A model generated the notes under the pieces. That model searched no databases. It was not told where the DNA came from and saw only the letters and a list, made by a program, of their open reading frames with translations. Source: Bacteroidota bacterium (GTDB taxonomy: Bacteria > Bacteroidota > Bacteroidia > Flavobacteriales > Weeksellaceae). Taken from it: 16,058 nt of DNA. Shown here piece by piece: positions 1 to 6,758 of the stretch. The stretch is taken from assembly GCA_023419095.1 (NCBI GenBank), contig JAEZYN010000103.1, forward strand, positions 1 to 16,058, given 5' to 3'. Made by a program: the position numbers and the translations under genes. Position 1 is the stretch's first letter, and each line of letters starts with the position of its first letter.

Positions 1-178
1 CGGTGGCTGCGGACGCTGTGTGCCAGTTTTCTTCGTCTAAAATTCCATCAATTTTGATGGCCGAAGTTATTGGGATCGCTTCAATTCTCTTACGTTTTAT
101 ACTGTCACTGCCTACTTTTTGTGCGGCAAAACTTGCTGAAAACAGCGTGAGTGCGCAGCATTTAATTAAACTTTTCAT
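1..178 (-). CDS. DUF5916 / CBM9-like secreted protein, N-terminal fragment
   Basis: The gene runs off the left edge, so only the first 59 codons are visible. The ATG at 178 is followed by a signal peptide: a basic start (MKSLIK), a hydrophobic stretch and Ala-Ala-Gln near residue 20, so the product is probably exported. The mature part soon reads IKIDGILDEENWHTA. This is the typical opening of the CBM9-like beta-sandwich that starts DUF5916 proteins in Bacteroidota, large proteins usually predicted to lie in the outer membrane or periplasm. The family call is by motif recognition only, because the diagnostic C-terminal part lies outside the window. A stand-alone CBM9-like carbohydrate-binding protein is the alternative. 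No clear TAnnTTTG element was found in the short gap before the start. Confidence 0.7.
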   Translation of the reverse strand, partial: MKSLIKCCALTLFSASFAAQKVGSDSIKRKRIEAIPITSAIKIDGILDEENWHTASAAT

Positions 179-210
179 GGCGATTTTTAGTTTGCTACGT
201 ATAAGACAAT

Positions 211-239
211 AAAACGCCTCATTTTGTTACAATGAGGCG
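211..239 (-). terminator. Rho-independent terminator after the DUF3108-like gene
   Basis: A perfect 9-bp stem (CGCCTCATT at 215-223 pairing with AATGAGGCG at 231-239) with a 7-nt loop is followed, on the minus strand, by TTTTATTG. It sits about 25 nt beyond the stop codon of the minus-strand gene ending at 264. It separates that gene from the secreted protein gene starting at 178. Confidence 0.8.
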
Positions 240-263
240 CTGATAAATAAATCTGTAATGTTT

Positions 264-1031
264 TTATTTGATGAAATTCAGTGGATATTTGACGTTTTTA
301 TAAGAATCGAGACTGGCTTTCAGTGAACCAACGGCCAGTTCAGCCTTGATGGCGACGGGTACATAATTCCGGTCATTACTCACCCACAGCGTTACACCTT
401 CTTTATCCCGGAAGACGCGGCCACTCATCACCTGCGGCACAATTTTGAGACAGTTGATCGTTCCGAATTTTGTCTTTACGTTTTCGCTGCCGGCCACTTT
501 CAGTTGGAAAGGGAAAAGCTCATCGTCGATCCAAATATTCAGTTTCTTGACACTGCCCACCCTTAATTCCGATGAATCAAGACTTCTCAGATAGTAAAAT
601 GCTGACAGCATGTCCTGTACGCCTCTTACCGACTTCATGCTTTTTGACGTATTTTTTTCTTTGTCGGTGAGAATCAGCGTCTGGTTATCATGATTGAAAA
701 CTGTCTGCAAATGCTGTGTATAGCCACCTTCCTGCACATTGCGGACATAATAACTCGGCAAACCTGTCCGGTAATTGATGAAGCTTTCATAATTATCTTC
801 AACTTTAAAAAAGGCCCGAACTGCGCCTGTCGTGCGTCCGTAACCCTTTACGTAAATGTGGGGCTGGCCTCTGTAATTGGTTTTCTGTGCTGTGAGTGTC
901 GCTGTACCTGCATTGAGTAAGCCATAATGAATTCTATAATGTAAAACCTCTCCGGACTGGATGTTATCTAATTTTTGGGAAAACCCGAGGGCAAAAAAAA
1001 GTATGCCCAACAGACTAAAAAAATTTCTCAT
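264..1031 (-). CDS. DUF3108-like secreted protein
   Basis: This is a 255-residue protein of unknown function. The chosen start (ATG at 1031, MRNFFSLLG...) gives a good signal peptide ending around FALGFSQ, which suggests a periplasmic location. An upstream in-frame ATG at 1061 is less likely, because it lies inside the predicted promoter element at 1059-1066. The body is rich in beta strands, with GEVLHYRIHYGLLNAGTATL near the mature N-terminus and LWVSNDRNYVPVAI near the C-terminus. Both are typical of DUF3108 proteins, a beta-barrel-like family distantly related to outer-membrane lipoprotein chaperones; that relation is from general knowledge, not shown here. It appears monocistronic, with its own promoter and a strong terminator. 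Confidence 0.8.
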   Translation of the reverse strand: MRNFFSLLGILFFALGFSQKLDNIQSGEVLHYRIHYGLLNAGTATLTAQKTNYRGQPHIYVKGYGRTTGAVRAFFKVEDNYESFINYRTGLPSYYVRNVQEGGYTQHLQTVFNHDNQTLILTDKEKNTSKSMKSVRGVQDMLSAFYYLRSLDSSELRVGSVKKLNIWIDDELFPFQLKVAGSENVKTKFGTINCLKIVPQVMSGRVFRDKEGVTLWVSNDRNYVPVAIKAELAVGSLKASLDSYKNVKYPLNFIK

Positions 1032-1058
1032 GTGCATGGATTTGCAAATAATTTGCCA

Positions 1059-1066
1059 CAAATATA
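1059..1066 (-). promoter_or_regulatory. Bacteroidota -7 element for the DUF3108-like gene
   Basis: On the minus strand the sequence reads TATATTTG, matching the consensus TAnnTTTG. Transcription would start near 1052, leaving a leader of about 20 nt before the ATG at 1031. No convincing -33 TTTG is visible. The site supports 1031 over 1061 as the translation start. Confidence 0.55.
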
Positions 1067-1137
1067 AAACATAGGCTGGTACGCCGTTTTCACGCGTGTC
1101 GACAACTATCGTCCAATGACTGTTCTATTATTTTTCT

Positions 1138-1145
1138 TAAATTTG
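1138..1145 (+). promoter_or_regulatory. Bacteroidota -7 element for the reductase gene
   Basis: The sequence TAAATTTG matches TAnnTTTG, 20 bases before the ATG at 1166, so the leader would be only about 14 nt. It diverges from the minus-strand element at 1059-1066 across a gap of about 70 bp. No clear -33 element is seen. Confidence 0.5.
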
Positions 1146-1165
1146 CCGAATTAAATTTTATATAG

Positions 1166-2218
1166 ATGATTACTACCGATATATTGATTATAGGCGCCGG
1201 CCCGACGGGTCTTTTTGCGGTTTTCGAAGCTGGTCTGCTTAAGATGAAGTGCCACATTATTGATGCGCTGCCACAGCCGGGCGGACAGTTGACTGAACTT
1301 TATCCCAAAAAACCTATTTTCGATATTCCCGGTTTTCCATCGATCAACGCCGGAGATTTGGTAGATAACCTGATGGAGCAGATCAAACAGTTTCAGCCCG
1401 GCTTTACATTGGGCGAAACCGCGCAGACTTTAACAAAGCTTGAAGATGGAACATTTGAAGTAGTGACGAATAAAGGAACCGTTCATCATGCAAAAGCAGT
1501 AGCGATCGCAGGTGGATTGGGAACCTTTGAGCCCAGAAAACCGACAATTGACAACATCAGTGAATATGAAGAAAAGGGCGTAGAATATTTTATTAAAGAA
1601 CCTGAACATTTCCGCGGGAAAAAGGTCGTAATTGCCGGCGGCGGCGATTCCGCTCTGGACTGGAGCATCTTCCTGGCCAACGTTGCTGATGAGGTAACAT
1701 TGATTCACCGCCGCAATGAATTCCGTGGCGCGCTGGATTCAGTTGAAAAGGTTCAGGCTTTAAAAAATGAAGGTAAAATTAACCTAATCACACCGGCAGA
1801 AGTAGTAGGAATCAAAGGTGACGGTAAAGTGGCCGCGATCACCATTGAAAAAGACGGCGAAAAATTTGACCACCAAACCGATTATTTCATTCCGCTCTTT
1901 GGGCTTACTCCCAAACTTGGCGACCTTGGCAACTGGGGTCTGGAGATAGAAAAGAATGCCATCGTGGTAAACAACGCGCTTGATTACCAGACAAACATTC
2001 CGGGTGTATACGCAATTGGCGATATCAACACCTACCCGGGTAAACTGAAACTTATCCTTTGTGGTTTCCACGAAGCGACGCTGATGTGCCAAAGTGTGTA
2101 CAATATGCTGAACCCTGGCAAGAAATACGTTCTGAAGTATACGACGGTTAGCGGCGTGGACGGCTTCGACGGCAGCCGCAAGGAAGCGGAGAAAGCGGTG
2201 GTGAAGAAGATTGAGTAG
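1166..2218 (+). CDS. Ferredoxin-NADP reductase, TrxR-like type
   Basis: A 350-residue flavoprotein with two dinucleotide-binding sites. The N-terminal FAD site is GAGPTG at residues 10-15, followed by PGGQ at 38-41. The NAD(P)H site is GGGDSALDW at 158-166, followed by HRR at 181-183. The C-terminal FAD site is GVYAIGDIN at 280-288. The layout is that of thioredoxin reductase, but the redox-active CxxC is absent. That combination, with this length, is characteristic of the TrxR-like ferredoxin(flavodoxin)-NADP+ reductases such as Bacillus YumC. The expected role is electron transfer between NADPH and a ferredoxin in the cytoplasm. A [2Fe-2S] ferredoxin gene follows 86 bp downstream and is the obvious partner, although that pairing is inferred. 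The start at 1166 leaves no room for a longer N-terminus before the Rossmann motif. Confidence 0.9.
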   Translation: MITTDILIIGAGPTGLFAVFEAGLLKMKCHIIDALPQPGGQLTELYPKKPIFDIPGFPSINAGDLVDNLMEQIKQFQPGFTLGETAQTLTKLEDGTFEVVTNKGTVHHAKAVAIAGGLGTFEPRKPTIDNISEYEEKGVEYFIKEPEHFRGKKVVIAGGGDSALDWSIFLANVADEVTLIHRRNEFRGALDSVEKVQALKNEGKINLITPAEVVGIKGDGKVAAITIEKDGEKFDHQTDYFIPLFGLTPKLGDLGNWGLEIEKNAIVVNNALDYQTNIPGVYAIGDINTYPGKLKLILCGFHEATLMCQSVYNMLNPGKKYVLKYTTVSGVDGFDGSRKEAEKAVVKKIE

Positions 2219-2225
2219 GTGGAAA

Positions 2226-2304
2226 GAGCCAAGAAGAAAGATGAAAAGGGATAGAGGAAATAGCCAGACAAAAGTGAGGAGCCAACAAGCAATAACTAAG
2301 ACCA
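2226..2304 (+). repeat. Purine-rich degenerate short-repeat spacer
   Basis: The spacer between reductase and ferredoxin is strongly strand-biased, with only seven T in 86 bases (2219-2304). AGCC starts at 2227, 2262 and 2280, each followed by purine-rich text such as AAG, AGA or AAC. The first two copies are 35 bp apart, which equals five heptads. This resembles the degenerate 7-bp A/G-rich tandem repeats found in intergenic regions of many flavobacteria (recalled, not checked). No promoter or terminator was recognised in it, so the two genes may be co-transcribed through it. Confidence 0.45.
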
Positions 2305-2637
2305 ATGCAGGATATTAATATAAAAATTACCGACCGTAAAGGCGAAACGCATGAAGTAGCGGCTCCCACGGATATGTCGATGAATCTGATGGAAGTCATC
2401 CGTTCTTATGAATTGGCGGAAGAAGGAACCATCGGCGTTTGCGGTGGCATGGCAATGTGTGCATCGTGTCAGGTTTACGTGATCGGCGGCGCTGAAAAAC
2501 TCGTGGAAATGGATGCCGAGGAAGATGCAATGCTTAGCGAAGCCTTCCATGTAGAAGCGAACTCAAGACTGAGCTGCCAAATACATATCACGGAACAGAT
2601 TGAGGGTCTTGAAGTAAAGATCGCACCGTATCCATAA
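2305..2637 (+). CDS. [2Fe-2S] ferredoxin, adrenodoxin-like
   Basis: A 110-residue electron carrier. Four cysteines at 46, 52, 55 and 91 give the spacing C-x5-C-x2-C-x35-C, which is the ligand pattern of vertebrate/bacterial-type (adrenodoxin, Isc Fdx) [2Fe-2S] ferredoxins; C46GGMAMC52ASC55 is the cluster loop. The sequence is acidic around 66-75 (EEMDAEED-like stretch), as expected for a docking surface to a reductase. It lies directly downstream of the TrxR-like ferredoxin-NADP reductase and is the likely electron acceptor or donor for it. The downstream user of the electrons is not encoded in this window. ATG at 2305 is the only sensible start. Confidence 0.92.
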   Translation: MQDINIKITDRKGETHEVAAPTDMSMNLMEVIRSYELAEEGTIGVCGGMAMCASCQVYVIGGAEKLVEMDAEEDAMLSEAFHVEANSRLSCQIHITEQIEGLEVKIAPYP

Positions 2638-2669
2638 AGTTTGAATTGAGGTTTGCGAGGTAAAGTATA

Positions 2670-2696
2670 GAGGTTATAAGCATCAACCTCATATTT
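2670..2696 (+). terminator. Weak hairpin after the ferredoxin gene
   Basis: GAGGTT (2670-2675) can pair with AACCTC (2685-2690) around a 9-nt loop, followed by ATATTTC. A second copy of the left arm (TGAGGTT at 2647-2653) competes for the same right arm. The stem is short and the T tract poor, so termination here is only possible. Confidence 0.3.
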
Positions 2697-2707
2697 CTAA
2701 ATAAATT

Positions 2708-2747
2708 GAACAATTTAAACAATTTGAACTCCTTGAACGCTTTGAAC
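2708..2747. repeat. 9-bp tandem repeat, consensus GAACnnTTT
   Basis: GAAC (once AAAC) occurs at 2708, 2717, 2726, 2735 and 2744, exactly 9 bp apart, with nnTTT or a close variant between copies: GAACAATTT, AAACAATTT, GAACTCCTT, GAACGCTTT, GAACTAA. It fills the gap between two convergent genes. Read as codons the plus strand would give a Leu-Asn-X repeat, but the frame has no start codon. It is most likely a non-coding intergenic repeat. Confidence 0.7.
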
Positions 2748-2757
2748 TAAGTCCTAG

Positions 2758-3294
2758 CTACACGTTCAGCTTTCCGCGGAATCCCCGCGCGGCATAGTAA
2801 GAGTCAGCGCCATTGTGATAAATGAACACACTTCCATACCGGAAATCGCCGAAAATAGCTCCACAAAGATCACGGATGCTGTCGGGCGTTTTCAGCCAGC
2901 TTGATGTTTTGGTGTCGAATTTCCCGTGGGTCTGCAGGAAACGGTAATCGTCTTCATCCAGAAGTTGAATTCCCATTTCAGTGGCCGCGTCGAGTACGTT
3001 ATTTTTAGGCTTGTTTTCCTTTCTTTTCTCAAGCGCAGCCCGGTCATAACAGAAACTTCGGCGTCCGTTGGGGCTTTCGGCCGAGCAGTCCATGAAAATA
3101 AACTGGCCGGAATTTTCATCGTGGCTTAGTACATCCGGCTCGCCACCTGTCGTTTCCATTCTGATCAGAATTTCCGTTTTTTCAGGGTTGGATCTTAATT
3201 TTTCTTCAATTATATTCCATTCTAATCCCTGGTGACGCTGCGGATTTTTTCTAAATCTTGTTTCGAGCAACTTTAAAAATTCTTCGGCTTTCAT
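2758..3294 (-). CDS. DUF4256 family protein
   Basis: A 178-residue cytoplasmic protein with no signal peptide. The whole sequence follows the DUF4256 pattern: a first helix with RFRKNPQRHQGLEW (14-27), TGGEPDVLSHD (49-59), FMDCSAESPNGRRS (67-80), then FDTKTSSWLKTP (126-137), and the C-terminal YHNGADSYYAARGFRG. Its length is that of the full family. No biochemical role is established for the family, and none is proposed here. The conserved Cys-Ser-Ala-Glu-Ser-Pro and Tyr-His-Asn-Gly segments would be the natural places to look for an active site. It is convergent with the ferredoxin gene. No terminator is evident on its own strand and no standard promoter was recognised upstream. Confidence 0.88.
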   Translation of the reverse strand: MKAEEFLKLLETRFRKNPQRHQGLEWNIIEEKLRSNPEKTEILIRMETTGGEPDVLSHDENSGQFIFMDCSAESPNGRRSFCYDRAALEKRKENKPKNNVLDAATEMGIQLLDEDDYRFLQTHGKFDTKTSSWLKTPDSIRDLCGAIFGDFRYGSVFIYHNGADSYYAARGFRGKLNV

Positions 3295-3446
3295 TTCATC
3301 TATGTTTTAATGCAGTTTATTAATTCTAGAAATATTTAAAATTAATAAAAATTCAATAAGCTTAGAAAATTTAAGCATATTCACCATTACATTGCCATCT
3401 CAAATCTTAGCGTGGATTTACTTAATCCAACTTTAATAATTTTTAC

Positions 3447-3484
3447 AAAAAAAAAGCCGCTTCCCTGGATGAAAAACAGCTTTT
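3447..3484 (-). terminator. Rho-independent terminator after the VOC gene
   Basis: On the minus strand AAAAGCTG (3484-3477) pairs with CGGCTTTT (3459-3452) with one G-T wobble. The stem can be extended inward by TTTTTC/GGGAAG pairs including wobbles, and it ends in a run of nine T (3455-3447). It lies about 20 nt past the stop codon at 3504, and it probably ends the pepD-VOC transcript as well. Confidence 0.8.
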
Positions 3485-3503
3485 CTGAAAATATTAATTG
3501 AAT

Positions 3504-4004
3504 TTATTCTGACTCTTCAAGTTCAGCAATTAAAGACCTCAAATCTAGCGGCCTTGTGTACATGATGATACTGCCGTCTTCATTATACGTCCACAAATCT
3601 CTCGGGCGGTCCCAATAGAGTTCTACACCGTTACCGTCCGGATCGTTGAGATAAATCGCTTCTGAAACGCCATGATCACTGGCGCCAGTCAACGGATAAT
3701 CTGCAGCACGCAACCGCATAAAGATGGCCGCAAGATCTTTTCGTGTAGGATAAAGAATGGCGGTGTGATAAAGTCCGACGCCATGAGGCGAGGCGGGCGG
3801 TGCATTTTTGCTTTGCCACGTGTTCAGCCCGATGTGATGGTGGTAACCGCCCGCGGAAAGAAATGCAGCCTGATCACCGTAAAACGTGGTGACTTCAAAA
3901 CCCAGCAAATCCCGGTAGAACGCAAGTGCGCGGTCAAGATCAGCCACTTTCAGATGAACGTGGCCAATGCGCGTCTGCGCAGGGAGTGTGTATCCGTTTG
4001 ACAT
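3504..4004 (-). CDS. VOC family (glyoxalase/extradiol dioxygenase fold) metalloprotein
   Basis: A 166-residue protein made of two beta-alpha-beta-beta-beta modules of the vicinal oxygen chelate superfamily. Likely metal ligands are H15 in GHVHLKV at the start of module one, H80 in YHTAILYP at the start of module two, and E128 in GNGVELYWDRP. This His-His-Glu arrangement is the usual one for extradiol dioxygenases and related enzymes; H55-H57 and H111 are further conserved-looking histidines. The C-terminal WDRPRDLW segment resembles Bacillus CatE-type catechol 2,3-dioxygenases. The substrate cannot be read from sequence: ring cleavage, glyoxalase or thiol transfer are all possible, and no aromatic degradation genes are nearby. 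It starts 38 bp after pepD on the same strand, with no standard promoter between, so co-transcription is plausible. Confidence 0.85.
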   Translation of the reverse strand: MSNGYTLPAQTRIGHVHLKVADLDRALAFYRDLLGFEVTTFYGDQAAFLSAGGYHHHIGLNTWQSKNAPPASPHGVGLYHTAILYPTRKDLAAIFMRLRAADYPLTGASDHGVSEAIYLNDPDGNGVELYWDRPRDLWTYNEDGSIIMYTRPLDLRSLIAELEESE

Positions 4005-4042
4005 GATTTCTTATTATTTGTGGAATGTACTAGTGATCAAGT

Positions 4043-5485
4043 TTATTTCTTTGGAATCTCCTTTAAAATTTCTTTCAGGAAACCCCAGAATTTTTGGGCG
4101 GACGGGATGTTTGCACGTTCGTCCGGCGAGTGCGCACCACGAATTGTCGGGCCAAAACTCACCATCTCCATTTCAGGATAATTTGCGCCGATGATACCAC
4201 ACTCCAGACCGGCGTGACACGCTACGACGTGAGGTTTGGAACCAAAATCCCTTTCGTAGATTTTCTCCATCAGTTTCACGATATCTGATCCCGGTTTTGG
4301 TTTCCAGCCGGGGTATGATCCGCTGAATTCTACTTCCATACCTGCAAGTTCAAAAACTGATTTAAGCTGTTCAGCTACCGCAAATTTGGTAGAATCTACC
4401 GATGAACGTGAAAGATTAAGTATTTTCAAATTTCCGTTTTTCAGTTCTACGCGCGCAATGTTGTTAGATGATTCCACCAGATCCGCAACGTCCGGACTCA
4501 TACGGTAAACGCCGTTGTGAGCAGATTTTAAAGCTAAAATTATTTTCCGTGAATCTTCTTCGCTAATGGCTTTTTCGGTGCTTGAGTAGGTTTCAATATT
4601 GATATGGAGATTTTTCTCCACCGCTGCGAATTCTTCCATAATGGCGTTTTTGAGAATTGTAGCTTCTTCAATAAACTCCGCTGAGTTGCGGACTGAAAAA
4701 ATGGCTACCGCCTCGCGTGGAATTGCGTTACGCAAACCACCGCCATCAATGCCTATCAGTTGAATGTTTTGATTGTCGAGCGCAACGTACAGCAAACGGC
4801 CCAAAATGACATTTGCATTTCCATAACCTTTGTGAATGTCCATTCCGGAATGTCCACCCTGTAATCCTTTGATTTCAATTTTGACCATTTGCCCACTGGG
4901 TGCTGCCAAACCGTAAGTCTGCGAAGCCGTCACATCTACGCCGCCCGCGCAACCAATATCGATTTCATCGTCTTCTTCGGTGTCTAAATTGAGCAAAATT
5001 TCACCTTGCAACTGTCCGGGTTTAAGGCCCATCGCGCCCGTCATACCGGTTTCTTCATCGATTGTGAAAAGCGCTTCAAGATCGGGATGAGGTATGTCAT
5101 CGCTTTCTAGAATACTCATGATGGCGGCTACACCGAGGCCGTTGTCTGCTCCCAGCGTAGTGCCTTTTGCTTTTAGCCAGTCTCCGTCAACTTCCATCTC
5201 GATACCCTGGTTTTCAAAATCAAAATTTATGTCCGAATTTTTCTGGTGAACCATATCCAGGTGCGATTGCAGAACCACGGCCTTGCGGTCTTCCATACCG
5301 GAGGTTGCTGGCTTTTTGATGATTACATTGCCTACGCCGTCTACCGTGGTTTCCAAGCCGAGATTTTCACCGAAGTTTTTTATAAATTCTATTACTTTTT
5401 CTTCCTTTTTCGAAGGTCTCGGAACCGCATTCAGTGCTGCAAAATTTTTCCAGATAATTTTGGGTTCTATTTGAGAGATATCCAT
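4043..5485 (-). CDS. pepD: Aminoacyl-histidine dipeptidase (peptidase D, M20C)
   Basis: A 480-residue cytosolic dizinc dipeptidase of family M20C, which cleaves Xaa-His (carnosine-like) and many other unblocked dipeptides. The metal-ligand set matches the recalled E. coli enzyme with a constant offset of 5 in the catalytic domain: H75 (SHLDMV), D114 (GADNGLG), E145 (DEETG), D168 (LNLDTEE), and H452 near the C-terminus (GAHSPDE). D77 and E144 are the expected helper aspartate and the catalytic general base. The lid or dimerisation domain lies in the middle (about 190-380), and length is normal for PepD. A TAnnTTTG element lies at 5503-5510, ahead of the ATG at 5485. It probably serves peptide turnover; the neighbouring VOC gene gives no further clue. 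Confidence 0.95.
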   Translation of the reverse strand: MDISQIEPKIIWKNFAALNAVPRPSKKEEKVIEFIKNFGENLGLETTVDGVGNVIIKKPATSGMEDRKAVVLQSHLDMVHQKNSDINFDFENQGIEMEVDGDWLKAKGTTLGADNGLGVAAIMSILESDDIPHPDLEALFTIDEETGMTGAMGLKPGQLQGEILLNLDTEEDDEIDIGCAGGVDVTASQTYGLAAPSGQMVKIEIKGLQGGHSGMDIHKGYGNANVILGRLLYVALDNQNIQLIGIDGGGLRNAIPREAVAIFSVRNSAEFIEEATILKNAIMEEFAAVEKNLHINIETYSSTEKAISEEDSRKIILALKSAHNGVYRMSPDVADLVESSNNIARVELKNGNLKILNLSRSSVDSTKFAVAEQLKSVFELAGMEVEFSGSYPGWKPKPGSDIVKLMEKIYERDFGSKPHVVACHAGLECGIIGANYPEMEMVSFGPTIRGAHSPDERANIPSAQKFWGFLKEILKEIPKK

Positions 5486-5502
5486 ATCGTTTTTATTTTA
5501 GT

Positions 5503-5510
5503 CAAATTTA
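5503..5510 (-). promoter_or_regulatory. Bacteroidota -7 element for pepD
   Basis: The minus strand reads TAAATTTG, a full match to TAnnTTTG, 18 bases ahead of the ATG. The predicted start of transcription near 5496 leaves a leader of only about 11 nt. It shows that pepD need not depend on the lipoprotein gene upstream. Confidence 0.5.
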
Positions 5511-5547
5511 CAATTAATAAAAGCTTTTTAAATGTCTTAGAATTTTT

Positions 5548-6054
5548 TTAGCAGCCACATTCGCCATAAATTGGACTCGTGGTTTTTTCGCCTGTTTTTT
5601 TATTCTCGACCGTCATTTCGCCAGAAAACATCATCACTTCCTCCATTTCACTGATTTTCTTTCCGTACATGGTTACTTTAAAATCGCCATTCTCCATCGT
5701 TTTATTAAAGTTCGAAGGGTCAAAATCGCCTTCTTCCATCGGGATTTTAATCATTTTACCTGCCAGTTGCACATACGCGCTGTTTCCGTAATCGTCAACG
5801 TAGATATACTGCTCATTTTCAAAATTTTCTTTGGTATCGCTGAAATAGCACGAGCAGCCTTCTACCTGCGGCGGCATAGCAAATTTGTCAAGTTTCAGTG
5901 TATTTGCAGCAGTTAAGGAATCTGAGGCAACGGGAGCAGCGACAACTGTGCTGTCTGAAACAGTTTTTTCATCCACTGCAGATTCTTTGGTGCACGACTG
6001 CGAAATAAGCATTAAAACAAGTCCTAGGGCAGATGTTCTATTAATTCTGTTCAT
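5548..6054 (-). CDS. Putative lipoprotein with two CxC motifs
   Basis: A 168-residue protein that I do not recognise as a named family. The N-terminus (MNRINRTSALGLVLMLISQSC) is a signal sequence ending in a cysteine at residue 21, consistent with a lipoprotein. The -1 to -3 residues (SQS) are a loose lipobox, as is common in Bacteroidota. An acidic, Ser/Thr/Ala-rich linker (22-55) follows. The globular part has CSC at 67-69, and the protein ends with GECGC (C166 and C168). The four cysteines, at the two ends of the domain, could form disulfides or bind a metal. The gene starts 24 bp after the LURP-one-like gene on the same strand, so the two probably form an operon. No terminator is evident downstream. 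Confidence 0.8.
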   Translation of the reverse strand: MNRINRTSALGLVLMLISQSCTKESAVDEKTVSDSTVVAAPVASDSLTAANTLKLDKFAMPPQVEGCSCYFSDTKENFENEQYIYVDDYGNSAYVQLAGKMIKIPMEEGDFDPSNFNKTMENGDFKVTMYGKKISEMEEVMMFSGEMTVENKKTGEKTTSPIYGECGC

Positions 6055-6078
6055 TTTTTAGATTTAAATTTTTAAAGT

Positions 6079-6684
6079 TTAGCCGCGGTCTCTTTCAAGC
6101 AGAACCATCATCAGAAAACTTAATATTACTAAAGATTCATCTTCGTCATCGATATCTATAAGGCGGTCGAGCTGAAATTTACGGCCGAAAAGCGAAGGCA
6201 TTTTTTTAAGCCTGAAAAATTCTTTGCCTGAACTGTCTTTCACGGTATAGGAAGGATTTAGAAAATAGCCCGAGAACATTCCCACAAGTGGAATTTCACC
6301 GATTATGCCGTCGATTACCTTTATCCAGGCGTTATCTTCATTGATCTGGTATTTAGACCGGTCGTTCTCATCGTAGATGTCATATTGTGATTTCCATAGT
6401 GAACGCATCCCGCGTCGCGCCAAACGGCCAAATTTTTTACCAGAACCGGGCTCAGTGATTTTGTATGAAGCATTAAAATCAATCCATTGGTTCGCCTGAA
6501 TGCGGAAAAGTTCCACCGAACGTTTTTCATCGCTGAAAACGATCACGTCTTCTTTCAGTTTGAACATTTTCTGGCGCACGTAGGCGACATAATTGCCGTT
6601 TCTGTCAGTGATATTGAAGTCGCTTGAAAGTGTTGTAATTTTAAACTTAAAATTCAGCGGATAGTTGAGATTTTGCAGTACCAT
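6079..6684 (-). CDS. LURP-one / scramblase-like (tubby fold) protein
   Basis: About 201 residues, no signal peptide. The sequence has the rhythm of LURP-one-related/YxjI proteins, a tubby-like beta barrel around a central helix. Features are YPLNFKFKITTLSSDFNITDRNGNYVAYVRQKMF near the N-terminus, a KLKEDVIVFSDEK segment, YDIYDENDR in the middle, FLNPSYTVKDSSGKEFFRLKK later, and a hydrophobic last helix (LVILSFLMMVLL). The family assignment is by pattern and is moderate; the function of bacterial members is unknown. An upstream in-frame TTG at 6702 would extend it by six residues. The ATG at 6684 is preferred because the promoter element at 6700-6707 covers that TTG. It is followed closely by the lipoprotein gene, and the two may act together at the envelope. 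Confidence 0.75.
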   Translation of the reverse strand: MVLQNLNYPLNFKFKITTLSSDFNITDRNGNYVAYVRQKMFKLKEDVIVFSDEKRSVELFRIQANQWIDFNASYKITEPGSGKKFGRLARRGMRSLWKSQYDIYDENDRSKYQINEDNAWIKVIDGIIGEIPLVGMFSGYFLNPSYTVKDSSGKEFFRLKKMPSLFGRKFQLDRLIDIDDEDESLVILSFLMMVLLERDRG

Positions 6685-6699
6685 AGAAAGTATTAACTT

Positions 6700-6707
6700 C
6701 AAAGATA
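6700..6707 (-). promoter_or_regulatory. Bacteroidota -7 element for the LURP-one-like gene
   Basis: The minus strand reads TATCTTTG, a full match to TAnnTTTG, 16 bases before the ATG at 6684. The leader would be about 9 nt. It is arranged divergently with the recR promoter, about 40 bp away. Confidence 0.55.
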
Positions 6708-6722
6708 ATAAAACAGGGGAAA

Positions 6723-6754
6723 TTTGGGCTTTGAGCGATTAAATTTTATTTTTG
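6723..6754 (+). promoter_or_regulatory. Bacteroidota promoter for recR
   Basis: TTTG at 6723-6726 and TATTTTTG at 6747-6754 give a -33/-7 pair with a 20-bp spacer, within the usual range for the phylum. The -7 element ends only four bases before the ATG at 6759, so transcription would begin at or next to the start codon. Confidence 0.6.
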
Positions 6755-6758
6755 TGGA

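Noticed and set aside
1031..1061. Longer N-terminus of the DUF3108-like protein starting at 1061
   Set aside because: The extra ten residues would spoil the signal peptide start, and the ATG lies inside the -7 element at 1059-1066.
1784..2305. Minus-strand open frame of 173 codons
   Set aside because: It lies opposite the reductase gene, has a low-complexity hydrophobic start drawn from the purine-rich spacer, and shows no recognisable motif; a shadow of the real gene.
2708..2747. CRISPR-like array
   Set aside because: Units of 9 bp without distinct spacers and no cas genes in the window; a simple tandem repeat.
2700..2750. Leu-Asn-X repeat peptide in the 9-bp repeat
   Set aside because: The frame has no start codon after the stop at 2661-2663, so it is not a gene; the repeat is better seen as DNA.
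6684..6702. TTG start at 6702 for the LURP-one-like gene
   Set aside because: It falls in the TATCTTTG element at 6700-6707; the ATG at 6684 fits the promoter better.
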